Part shown: one piece after another, positions 20,625 to 27,107 of the stretch
How the letters are laid out: each line of letters begins with the position of its first letter
How positions within the stretch are numbered: the first letter of the stretch is position 1
Notes under the pieces: model-generated
The model's input: only the letters and a program-made list of their open reading frames with translations
What the model was told of the DNA's origin: nothing
The model's database searches: none
Translations under genes and position numbers: made by a program
IMG/VR virus record: IMGVR_UViG_3300023174_000096
Span: 1 to 64,000 of that record
DNA: 64,000 bases
Origin: a virus
Strand: one strand, 5' to 3'

Positions 20625-21131
20625 ATGGACCCCCGTATCGCCCTCGCCCAAGAGTACGACGCCCTCGCGGAGATCACCGACCAGTATTACCGCGAACACG
20701 CCACCCGCCAAGAGCTCTGGCAGCAGGAAGCTCGCGTCAACCGTGCCCTCGCCGCCGTGTACCGGCACGAAGCCGAGAGTGACCTTCTCCTCCGCGCCGT
20801 CCGCGCCCTCGCGGGGCTCGACCCGGACGCCCTCAAGTCCATCACGCCCGAAGCGATGCACCGGGTGCTGGGTAGGCGGGGATGGACGAAGACCGGGGAG
20901 ATTCCGTGGGCTGGCGATCCGTCTCGCGTCGGGTTCCACACTTACGATCACCCCACGGCCCTCGGCTGCGGCGGCGACCCGATGGGGGTGATCCCGGCGG
21001 TGCTGGTGCCCGAAGGCCCGGATGCCCATGATTACCCGCGTCGGGTGATGGAGTGGGCCACGGACGTAGCGGCCCGACACGGTGACGTGGCCCCTGCGGA
21101 GGTGCTCGCGGAGGCGTGGGCGAAGCCGTGA
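20625..21131 (+). CDS. Unknown 168 aa protein heading cassette array C
   Basis: 168 aa: a helical N-terminal half (EYDALAEITDQYYREHATRQE) with coiled-coil character, then a mixed region. Not recognised. Its stop overlaps the GTG of cassette C1, so all five array C members may be translated from its message. Confidence 0.7.
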   Translation: MDPRIALAQEYDALAEITDQYYREHATRQELWQQEARVNRALAAVYRHEAESDLLLRAVRALAGLDPDALKSITPEAMHRVLGRRGWTKTGEIPWAGDPSRVGFHTYDHPTALGCGGDPMGVIPAVLVPEGPDAHDYPRRVMEWATDVAARHGDVAPAEVLAEAWAKP

Positions 21132-21289
21132 AGTCGTCGGTCAAAGCCTTTCGCGTCCGCCGCAGTAGCCCTTGGCTCTACGACGATCCGTCGTGGGTGC
21201 TCGCGTCTGCTCGCCATTCGCGCGTGCCCTCGGGATGTAACAGTGCGCTGGGTTTTCGCACGCACCTACCGGGAAAGATGCCGCGATGA
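21128..21289 (+). CDS. Lectin/FGE C-terminal cassette C1
   Basis: 53 aa from GTG 21128 (GTGA overlap). Landmarks: RRSSPWLYDDPSWVLASAR ... ALGFRTHLPG. RGGSW has become RSSPW, but DPSWVLASAR and GFRTHLPG keep the fold pattern. Belongs to the GFRTHLP subfamily with A2. Confidence 0.7.
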   Translation: MKSSVKAFRVRRSSPWLYDDPSWVLASARHSRVPSGCNSALGFRTHLPGKMPR

Positions 21290-21465
21290 ACCCCACCCCC
21301 AAGCAACCCAAGCCTGACTACCTCTACCGAGGGTTTCGCGGCGGGGCGTGGGACTACTCGACCGCCGCCAACGTGCGCGCGGCCTATCTCTTCGGCAGCA
21401 CGCCGACGCTCCGTGACTACCTCATCGGGTTTCGCTGCGCGCTGCGGGTAAGGGAACCCCGGTGA
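21286..21465 (+). CDS. Lectin/FGE C-terminal cassette C2
   Basis: 59 aa from ATG 21286 (ATGA overlap). Landmarks: YRGFRGGAWDYS, AANVRAAYLFGS, PTLRDYLIGFRCALRV. Variable positions after GGAW, after VRAAY and before GFR. The framework is very close to C4 at both protein and DNA level. Confidence 0.8.
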   Translation: MNPTPKQPKPDYLYRGFRGGAWDYSTAANVRAAYLFGSTPTLRDYLIGFRCALRVREPR

Positions 21466-21845
21466 GGCCCAGCAAGAAGCTCCTCGCGGAGAAAATTCGT
21501 GAAGCCTTGTCGGGCTACCTCGGCACGGTGAAAGACTCGACGACCATTCAGTCTGTCCGAGACCAAGTGCTATCGGCGTTGCCGACGAACTTCTCGGGGT
21601 CATTGGACGTGTCGCAGGACCCACTCGACCCCACCAAGATCAACGTGGTGGCGCACGTCCCGTTGACCTACGTCCAAGTGACATACATCGCAGAGCCTTC
21701 CGGGGACCACCACTACGTCGGCGGGTGTTGGCTCTCTGACGACCCCAGCAGGGTTCGCCCCTGCGCCGGGAGCAGGGTGGGTCCGACGAATCACACGGTC
21801 TCGGTGGGCTTCCGAGTGTGCCTACGGGGGAGGATGTTGCGATGA
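21462..21845 (+). CDS. Cassette C3 fused to an N-terminal phage-type domain
   Basis: 127 aa from GTG 21462. Residues 1-~80 form a separate domain (helical start RPSKKLLAEKIREALSG, then 'TKINVVAHVPLTYVQVTYI', typical of short phage proteins with paired beta strands). Residues ~82-127 are a cassette: VGGCWLSDDPSRVRPCAG ... SVGFRVCLRG. It is the only cassette carried at the C-terminus of an intact fused protein, the arrangement expected for a DGR target. Confidence 0.75.
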   Translation: MRPSKKLLAEKIREALSGYLGTVKDSTTIQSVRDQVLSALPTNFSGSLDVSQDPLDPTKINVVAHVPLTYVQVTYIAEPSGDHHYVGGCWLSDDPSRVRPCAGSRVGPTNHTVSVGFRVCLRGRMLR

Positions 21846-22030
21846 ACCCCACCTCCAAGCCCACCGCCGACAACCTTCCCCGCGTGTTTCGCGGCGGGTC
21901 GTGGAACATCACGTCCGCCACCTTCGTGCGCGCGGCGTTTCGCGACGACTGCACGCCGACGATCCGTGTCATCAACCTCGGGTTTCGCTGCGTCCTTCGG
22001 GGAAGGGAACCCTTGAAGGTGACCCCGTGA
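21842..22030 (+). CDS. Lectin/FGE C-terminal cassette C4
   Basis: 62 aa from ATG 21842 (ATGA overlap). Landmarks: RVFRGGSWNIT, SATFVRAAFRDDC, PTIRVINLGFRCVLRG. Leader MNPTSKPTADNL parallels C2. Variable codons are AAC ATC, GAC GAC TGC, ATC and GTC ATC AAC, all of NNC form. Confidence 0.82.
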   Translation: MNPTSKPTADNLPRVFRGGSWNITSATFVRAAFRDDCTPTIRVINLGFRCVLRGREPLKVTP

Positions 22031-22257
22031 GCTTCGGCACCGGGAAGACAAGTTCTCGGCTGACCGAGATCGTCCTGCACACAACGGCGGATGCCCGCGC
22101 GAGGGCGGGGACCCTTCAGTACAAGGGTGGAAGCTGGTCGAACCGGGAACAAAGCTGGATGCAGATCACCCAGCGCCACGGCAACCCCGCGTACTACAGC
22201 AGCGTGGGACTGAGCTTCCGGGTTCACCTACCGGGACGGGCACCCCGTGGCGATTGA
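22027..22257 (+). CDS. Lectin/FGE C-terminal cassette C5, extended N-terminus
   Basis: 76 aa from GTG 22027 (GTGA overlap). A ~32-residue N-terminal piece unlike the other leaders precedes YKGGSWSNREQSWMQITQR ... SVGLSFRVHLPG. Diverged but with both anchors intact; GFRTHLP-like subfamily ending. Confidence 0.72.
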   Translation: MSFGTGKTSSRLTEIVLHTTADARARAGTLQYKGGSWSNREQSWMQITQRHGNPAYYSSVGLSFRVHLPGRAPRGD

Positions 22258-22283
22258 AGGGGCTATCCGCCCCCTACGGTGAG

Positions 22284-22598
22284 ATGACCGACGACTTCCT
22301 GCGCCGCCTACGGGAGCGCCTCGATCCCGCCCACGCTGAAGAGCTCGCGCGCTCGTACCACGAGGCGTGCGACCCCCGGTCCCTATCTTGGGACCAGCTA
22401 TCCTTGGACCGACGTACCCGTCTGACGGAGGCCATGCGCGTGCTGATTGAACACATCTTGGAGGAGCACCCCCACCTTTGGGCCGTGAAGTACGAGCTCG
22501 TCGTGTGCGAGCGGTGCGGTGTCGTCCGTCGCCGGGACGGCAAGAACCCCTCGTGCCCCCGCAAACCCCCCAGTGTCTTACCTCGACAGGAGCCCTGA
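22284..22598 (+). CDS. Unknown 104 aa protein with zinc-knuckle end
   Basis: 104 aa from ATG 22284 with GGTGAG upstream (a TTG at 22254 overlapping the previous stop is possible). Mostly helical (DDFLRRLRERLDPAHAEELAR); near the end 'VVCERCGVVRRRDGKNPSCP' could be a zinc knuckle. A small hairpin GGGGC-TATCC-GCCCC separates it from the cassette array. Confidence 0.7.
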   Translation: MTDDFLRRLRERLDPAHAEELARSYHEACDPRSLSWDQLSLDRRTRLTEAMRVLIEHILEEHPHLWAVKYELVVCERCGVVRRRDGKNPSCPRKPPSVLPRQEP

Positions 22599-22982
22599 GT
22601 GCCGAAGAAGTCCTCGCCGTCCCGGGTGTCACCCACGGACTCTCTTGACCTACGCATCCGTGAGTTGGCCGACCTCCCCGGTGGCTGGTACACCAACCCG
22701 GAGGGGGAGCGTCTCGGCAAAGCTCCCTCTTGGAAGGCCCTGTTGACCCTGCGGCGCTTCTCCCTCGCGTGGATGCCCGACGACGTGCGCGAAGACCTCC
22801 AGCCCGACGTGGAAGGCGGGGCGTCCCTGTTCTACGACGGGGACCGGGACGTGGTGCGCGTAAGGTTCTCGGACGACGGGACCGTGACCGCTGAACTGCG
22901 TGGTGAGAGTCAACCTCTCGACCTCACCGACATCACGCGCGCGGCGCAAGCCGTCCATGACCTCCTGCACAAGCGGAAGTGA
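22599..22982 (+). CDS. Unknown 127 aa protein
   Basis: 127 aa from GTG 22599, its G adjacent to the previous stop. Middle segment 'ADLPGGWYTNPEGERLGKAPSWKALLTL' and a beta-rich C-terminal half 'SLFYDGDRDVVRVRFSDDGTVTAEL'. Not recognised. Part of the coupled series 22284-23597. Confidence 0.7.
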   Translation: MPKKSSPSRVSPTDSLDLRIRELADLPGGWYTNPEGERLGKAPSWKALLTLRRFSLAWMPDDVREDLQPDVEGGASLFYDGDRDVVRVRFSDDGTVTAELRGESQPLDLTDITRAAQAVHDLLHKRK

Positions 22983-22986
22983 CGCC

Positions 22987-23418
22987 ATGAGACTCACCTA
23001 CAACGCCGAAGCCAACGCCGCCTACCTGCACGTCAACCCGGACGGCACCCGTCCCAGTGAGTCCGTGCGACGGGACACCCACGGCCCGTTCGTGATCGAC
23101 TACGACGCGGACGGGAAGCTCTTGGGCATCGAGGTGCTCGATGCCCGCACGGTGCTGCGAGAGGCCACCCTCACTGCGAAGGACTTCCGCACGGTGCCCC
23201 CCACCGACGAGGAGGTGGACGCGCACGACGACAATGGAGGGGACTTCTTGGTCAGCTTCGACCACCGCTCTGGTGGCCCGTGTTGCCGGGTGATGGGAGG
23301 GGAGACGGCCAAGAAGTACGCCGCCTACCAGCGAAAGAACCCCCGACTCCATGTGTGGTACTGGCGGTCGATTGATTGGGACGGCAACCTCGTGCCGTGG
23401 CCCGTGGTGAAGCCATGA
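22987..23418 (+). CDS. DUF2283-like N-terminus, 143 aa
   Basis: 143 aa. The first ~55 residues, 'RLTYNAEANAAYLHV' ... 'FVIDYDADGKLLGIEVLDA', match the small DUF2283 family (uncharacterised, phage and bacterial). The rest is a 'GGDFLVSFDHRSGGPCCRV' and aromatic segment with no match known to me. ATG 22987 is chosen because the family begins there. Confidence 0.78.
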   Translation: MRLTYNAEANAAYLHVNPDGTRPSESVRRDTHGPFVIDYDADGKLLGIEVLDARTVLREATLTAKDFRTVPPTDEEVDAHDDNGGDFLVSFDHRSGGPCCRVMGGETAKKYAAYQRKNPRLHVWYWRSIDWDGNLVPWPVVKP

Positions 23419-23597
23419 CCGTCTACATCCCCGTCTCGTGTACCTGCGGGCCGTACTGGAGTGTCGTCCCGCCGCCTCCGTGCCCGGTGCATCGCGTCCC
23501 GTCGCTCTCGCAGCCCACTCCCATATCTCCGAAAGACCTCGCGGCGATGTACCGCCGGATGGCCGACGCGCTCGATCCGCCGACCAACGACAAGTGA
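23415..23597 (+). CDS. Small Cys/Pro protein
   Basis: 60 aa from ATG 23415 (ATGA overlap). 'VSCTCGPYWSVVPPPPCPVH' suggests a Cys/His metal site; a short helix follows (PKDLAAMYRRMADAL). Such peptides are common in phages of high-GC hosts. Confidence 0.65.
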   Translation: MTVYIPVSCTCGPYWSVVPPPPCPVHRVPSLSQPTPISPKDLAAMYRRMADALDPPTNDK

Positions 23598-23599
23598 TC

Positions 23600-23608
23600 G
23601 GGCGTAAC
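23600..23608 (+). promoter_or_regulatory. GCGTAA motif (GGGCGTAAC)
   Basis: 34 nt before ATG 23643, further than usual, with AAGGAG in between. Confidence 0.45.
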
Positions 23609-23642
23609 AGAGGGGCCACCCAAGGCAAGGAGACCCCCCCCA

Positions 23643-23951
23643 ATGTCCAAGGCAAGCCTCAGCACCCCCGACACCTACGGTCTCGTCATGATCACCTCCG
23701 GTCCTTTCAAGGGCTGGGTGGGTGAGTACGACGACAATGACGAGGAGACGGGGTGCTACATCGTCTATCCCCTGTACCCCGTGGACTGCTGCCCGTACAA
23801 GCTGTACCGCTCCACGAGCATCCGCACACTCACCGAGGATGAGTTGGAGAATGCGGAAAAGCGCAAACGTGCCCTTCACGCTCTCGGTGGGGAGATTCCT
23901 GCACCGACGCATGAAAGTCAGTTACACCCGGACGCCACGCTCCGTGTGTAG
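23643..23951 (+). CDS. KOW-like small protein, 102 aa
   Basis: 102 aa. 'LVMITSGPFKGWVGEYDDNDEETGCYIVYPLYP' has the KOW/Tudor-like beta pattern (hydrophobic, GPFKGxxG), followed by a helical tail. KOW motifs bind nucleic acid or RNA polymerase partners. Good SD (AAGGAG) upstream. Moderate confidence in the motif. Confidence 0.7.
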   Translation: MSKASLSTPDTYGLVMITSGPFKGWVGEYDDNDEETGCYIVYPLYPVDCCPYKLYRSTSIRTLTEDELENAEKRKRALHALGGEIPAPTHESQLHPDATLRV

Positions 23952-23954
23952 GGC

Positions 23955-24497
23955 ATGAACCCGTATCAGCATCTCGCCCAGCAAGCCCGGTACGTCTGGA
24001 CCGCCCGTGATGGTCTCGTCCACGAGTACGCATGGGCGATCCCGTGCGACGCGGCCATCGCGGCCATAGTTGGGCTCGGCAAGCCCGTCGTCGAGCTCGG
24101 GGCCGGGAACGGGTACTGGGCCAGCCTCATCGCGGAGGCTGGCGGCACCGTCGAGTGCTACGACCGCGAACCCGGAAGGCACATTCGCGGCGAAAAGAGC
24201 AAGCTCTGGCACCCCGTGTCGGAGGGGACGTGCGACGTGATCACCCGCGCGCACAAGGACCACGCGCTCCTGCTGGTGTGGCCCCCCTACGACAAGCCGA
24301 TGGGCACGGAGTGCCTCCTTCGCTTCATGGAGGCGGGCGGGAGCACCCTCGTGTACGTCGGTGAGGGCTCCGGGGGATGCACCGCCGACGACGAGTTCCA
24401 TCGCATCCTCGACGAGCACTGGAGCGAGGAGCAGTGCGTCTGCCTTCCTCAGTGGTCGGGGATTCACGACGGGCTCTCTGTGTATCGTGCGAAGTGA
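23955..24497 (+). CDS. Class I SAM-dependent methyltransferase
   Basis: 180 aa. Motif I 'VVELGAGNGYWASLIA' and a catalytic-type 'LLLVWPPYDKP' at the position of the N-MTase (D/N)PPY motif, here WPPY. The fold is clear; whether it methylates nucleic acid or another substrate is not. A short protein for the family (no separate recognition domain). Its stop overlaps the next start (TGATG). Confidence 0.8.
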   Translation: MNPYQHLAQQARYVWTARDGLVHEYAWAIPCDAAIAAIVGLGKPVVELGAGNGYWASLIAEAGGTVECYDREPGRHIRGEKSKLWHPVSEGTCDVITRAHKDHALLLVWPPYDKPMGTECLLRFMEAGGSTLVYVGEGSGGCTADDEFHRILDEHWSEEQCVCLPQWSGIHDGLSVYRAK

Positions 24498-24850
24498 TGG
24501 GCACGAGCAAGTTTGAGGGCCACGCCCTGTGCGTGGCCGACTACGAGGAGAACTACATCTACGGGCTCGGGACCGACGAGACCGTGATGAAGGGCATCAG
24601 CGCCTTCGTCCTCGACGCAGGGGGTTCAACCGTCCGTGCGTCGGCCCCTATGGCGTTTGAGGACGAGGTGGACGAGGACGGCTACTTCAAGGACGTGAGG
24701 GACGAGTACCGCGAACTCACCGCCCGCAAGGCCCTCCCGGTGATGCGGGTGAAGGTGACCGTGGAAGTAGAGCCCCTGTCAGACGAAGAGTCCGCGAGGG
24801 TGTGGGAAGATCACTGCGCCAAGCTGCGGGCCAAGCGGGGTGAACCGTGA
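24497..24850 (+). CDS. Unknown acidic 117 aa protein
   Basis: 117 aa, acidic, alpha/beta ('FEGHALCVADYEENYIYGLGT'). Not recognised. Coupled on both sides: ATG overlaps the methyltransferase stop, and its TGA overlaps the next GTG. Confidence 0.7.
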   Translation: MGTSKFEGHALCVADYEENYIYGLGTDETVMKGISAFVLDAGGSTVRASAPMAFEDEVDEDGYFKDVRDEYRELTARKALPVMRVKVTVEVEPLSDEESARVWEDHCAKLRAKRGEP

Positions 24851-25290
24851 CCCTGCGACGGATTCACTCCCCCCAAGAAGAACTGCTGGAACAAGCCCTG
24901 CGGGACGACGCCCGTCACTTGGACGAGATCATCGCCATCAGTGAAGCCCTCGGAGCGCCCGTGGACTCCTCGGGACCGGAGATCTTGGAGATCGCACGGG
25001 AGTTGGTACGCCGTGTCGAGGCGATGGATTCCTTGCTGCGCCAGCACCTCCCCAAGTGCGGCGAGTGCGGCGCTATCGCCACCCGGACGTACATCCACAC
25101 GGTGGGACAGCGGTGTTATGCGTGCGACGACGAGGGGTGCATCACGGAGCACTTCTGCGCGCAGTGTCACCAAGTCGCCCATGACACGGGCGAGCCCTGC
25201 CCCTTCTGCGGTTCCACCGAGTACACTCCCCGCGTAGAGGCCGACCTCACGAATCTACCCTTCGCCAACGTGCGACGTGCGACGTTCTGA
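24847..25290 (+). CDS. Zinc-ribbon protein, 147 aa
   Basis: 147 aa from GTG 24847. A helical N-terminal half, then a Cys-rich C-terminal half: KCGECG, RCYACDDEGC, FCAQCHQ, PCPFCG. Eight or more Cys plus His suggest two zinc sites. Likely nucleic-acid or protein binding. Last gene before cassette array D. Confidence 0.75.
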   Translation: MTLRRIHSPQEELLEQALRDDARHLDEIIAISEALGAPVDSSGPEILEIARELVRRVEAMDSLLRQHLPKCGECGAIATRTYIHTVGQRCYACDDEGCITEHFCAQCHQVAHDTGEPCPFCGSTEYTPRVEADLTNLPFANVRRATF

Positions 25291-25324
25291 CGGGGGCGAT
25301 GTTGGAAGACCCCGAAGACCTGTA

Positions 25325-25333
25325 GGGCGTAAC
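25325..25333 (+). promoter_or_regulatory. GCGTAA motif (GGGCGTAAC)
   Basis: 6 nt before ATG 25340 of cassette D1. Confidence 0.5.
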
Positions 25334-25339
25334 GGGGGT

Positions 25340-25546
25340 ATGGCAAGATCACGAAAGACCCCCGCTCCCTACGAAACAAACCCGACCGACACCCTCTACC
25401 GCGTCTACCGCGGCGGCTGTTGGTACGACAACGCACCGTCGTGGGTGCGCGCCGCGTCTCGCGGCGCGAACGTGCCTGCGTACCGTGACAACAACTTGGG
25501 GTTTCGGTGCGCGCGCGGGGGTTCCGAAAGGAAGGTGAAACCGTGA
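25340..25546 (+). CDS. Lectin/FGE C-terminal cassette D1
   Basis: 68 aa from ATG 25340. Landmarks: YRVYRGGCWYDN, APSWVRAASR, then GANV, P-A-Y-R, DNN, LGFRCARGG and a basic SERKVKP tail. Compared with A3 and D5, the framework from GCACCG to TCTCGC is identical over 30 nt, while flanking variable codons differ only where an adenine would stand in an AAC/ACG/GAG template. First gene of array D with its own GCGTAA motif. Confidence 0.88.
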   Translation: MARSRKTPAPYETNPTDTLYRVYRGGCWYDNAPSWVRAASRGANVPAYRDNNLGFRCARGGSERKVKP

Positions 25547-26577
25547 GCAACCCCAAGACCGACATCCTCTACCGCGTCCTCCGCGGCGGCGGTTGGTACA
25601 TCCGCGAACCGTCGTGGGTGCGCGCGGCCATTCGCAGCACGAACGAGCCTGCGAACCGTGGCCTCAACTTGGGGTTTCGGTGCGCGCGCGGGGGTTCCGA
25701 AAAGAGGTCGGGGCGTAATACGGGCATGAAGATCGAACTGGCTTTGTACTCAACCCAAGAGCAACCGAAGTCCACCGCCCAGTGGGCGTGCGCCCGGTCC
25801 CCCCACTACCACTGGGAATCTGCCTCGCTGATTACCTCCCCCGACACGATCTGGGGATTCATGGACGAGGTGATGTCCGTGGACGCGGACGCGCGGGGGG
25901 ACACCGTAGCCGTTCGTTCTAGGTGGGAAGACCGCGAGTGGACCCAATACGTCCACCCGACCTACGGGGTCGTCCCCAAGCTCTTCGTGGACGAGGACGG
26001 CAAAGTGATCGAGGAATGGCCGACTCTTGAGGAGATCGGAGGCCCGTGGGTAGCGACGCACGTCCTGCCCGATGGGCACGGGATGCCCCTCTGCTACGTC
26101 CCCCCCACGGAGGGTTTCCAGATGGGAGACGCGATCTCTTCGACCAAAGATCGACGGGTCGTAGACGTTCTGGGCGGGTTCGTGGCCCTCACCCCCACCA
26201 CCATCGAGCAGTGGGCTTGGTATTGCGCGGCCACCGGGAAGCCGGTCCCCGAAGTCAACACCGAGAATCGCCACCACCCGGTGGTCGAGGTGGACTTTTG
26301 GCAGTCCCGCGACTTCGCAGAGTGGGCGGGTCTGGAGCTTCCCACGGAGGAACAGTGGGAGCACGCCGCGCGTGGGCGGGATGGGCGCAAGTTCCCGTGG
26401 GGCAACGAAGAACCGGGAGCCTACCCGGACCCGAAGTGTCACTGGTCTGGTGGCGACAGCGAGGGTGCCGATGGAGTCGCGCCCGTTTTTGAGCGTCCCG
26501 ATGGTGCCTCCCCCTACGGGTGCCTCGACATGAGCGGGAACGTCTGGGAGTGGTGCGACTCCCTGTACTACAGGTGA
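25543..26577 (+). CDS. Cassette D2 read in frame into an FGE-sulfatase-like body that lacks its own C-terminus
   Basis: 344 aa from GTG 25543 (GTGA overlap with D1). Residues 1-~60 are a complete cassette (RVLRGGGWYIREPSWVRAAIR ... NLGFRCARGG) whose usual stop is missing. The body may instead start at ATG 25726 (283 aa), 6 nt after a GCGTAA motif. The body has the formylglycine-generating-enzyme/SUMF1 pattern: 'YVPPTEGFQMGD', 'HPVVEVDFWQSRDFAEWAGLELPTEEQWEHAARG', 'FPWGNE', 'YGCLDMSGNVWEWCDSLYYR', then stop. The family normally continues with R-V-x-RGGSW...GFR, which here is the next cistron in the +1 frame. Known catalytic Cys residues lie in the missing part, so sulfatase activation is unlikely; a ligand-binding lectin-fold role is more plausible. 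Confidence 0.85.
   Translation: MSNPKTDILYRVLRGGGWYIREPSWVRAAIRSTNEPANRGLNLGFRCARGGSEKRSGRNTGMKIELALYSTQEQPKSTAQWACARSPHYHWESASLITSPDTIWGFMDEVMSVDADARGDTVAVRSRWEDREWTQYVHPTYGVVPKLFVDEDGKVIEEWPTLEEIGGPWVATHVLPDGHGMPLCYVPPTEGFQMGDAISSTKDRRVVDVLGGFVALTPTTIEQWAWYCAATGKPVPEVNTENRHHPVVEVDFWQSRDFAEWAGLELPTEEQWEHAARGRDGRKFPWGNEEPGAYPDPKCHWSGGDSEGADGVAPVFERPDGASPYGCLDMSGNVWEWCDSLYYR
25711..25719 (+). promoter_or_regulatory. GCGTAA motif (GGGCGTAAT)
   Basis: 6 nt before ATG 25726, the alternative start of the FGE-like body. Confidence 0.5.
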
Positions 26578-26581
26578 AACC

Positions 26582-26761
26582 GTGAGTGATCCCAAGACCG
26601 CCGACACCCGTCTCCGCGTGTATCGCGGCGGGTCGTGGTGGAACAAGACCACCACCTATGTGCGTTTGGGGGTGAGCAGCGTTGACACGCCCACGAACCG
26701 TCTCTTCGACTTGGGGTTTCGTTGCGCGCTGCGGGGATGTGAGAGGAAGGTGAAACCGTGA
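26582..26761 (+). CDS. Lectin/FGE C-terminal cassette D3 (missing C-terminus of the FGE body)
   Basis: 59 aa from GTG 26582, 4 nt after the body's TGA and in the +1 frame. Landmarks: RVYRGGSWWNK, TTTYVRLGVSSVD, PTNRLFDLGFRCALRG. Read continuously after the body it would complete an FGE domain. A +1 slip at AGG-TGA would join the two in one chain. Confidence 0.82.
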   Translation: MSDPKTADTRLRVYRGGSWWNKTTTYVRLGVSSVDTPTNRLFDLGFRCALRGCERKVKP

Positions 26762-26934
26762 GCAACCCCAAGACCGACACCCTCCTCCGCGTCTACCGCG
26801 GCGGTAGCTGGGACAACTTCGATCCGTCGTGGGTGCGCGTCGCGCTCCTTAGCTGGAGCGGGCCGACGTACCGGGACATCGACCTCGGTTTTCGGTGCGC
26901 GCGTGTGGGTTCCGAAAGGAAGGTGAAGCCGTGA
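26758..26934 (+). CDS. Lectin/FGE C-terminal cassette D4
   Basis: 58 aa from GTG 26758 (GTGA overlap). Landmarks: LLRVYRGGSWDNF, DPSWVRVALLSWSG, PTYRDIDLGFRCARVG. Leader VSNPKTDT and tail SERKVKP are shared with D1/D2/D5. Confidence 0.85.
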   Translation: MSNPKTDTLLRVYRGGSWDNFDPSWVRVALLSWSGPTYRDIDLGFRCARVGSERKVKP

Positions 26935-27107
26935 GCAACCCCAAGACCGACACCCGTCTCCGCGTCTTCCGCGGCGGTAGCTGGGGCTACCACGCACCGT
27001 CGTGGGTGCGCGCCGCGTCTCGCTACTCGCTCGTGCCTGCGAACCGTGACAACCTCTTGGGGTTTCGGTGCGCACGCGGGGGTTCCGAAAGGAAGGTGAA
27101 GCCGTGA
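26931..27107 (+). CDS. Lectin/FGE C-terminal cassette D5
   Basis: 58 aa from GTG 26931 (GTGA overlap). Landmarks: RVFRGGSWGYH, APSWVRAASRYSLV, PANRDNLLGFRCARGG. One of the three near-identical cassettes (with A3 and D1). Its stop overlaps the start of a zinc-ribbon gene whose first codons (GTGAGTGAT) repeat the D3 start. Confidence 0.88.
   Translation: MSNPKTDTRLRVFRGGSWGYHAPSWVRAASRYSLVPANRDNLLGFRCARGGSERKVKP

Noticed and set aside
25543-26577. Active sulfatase-maturing (formylglycine-generating) enzyme
   Set aside because: The C-terminal segment holding the functional Cys residues is absent from this frame, and no sulfatase gene is present.
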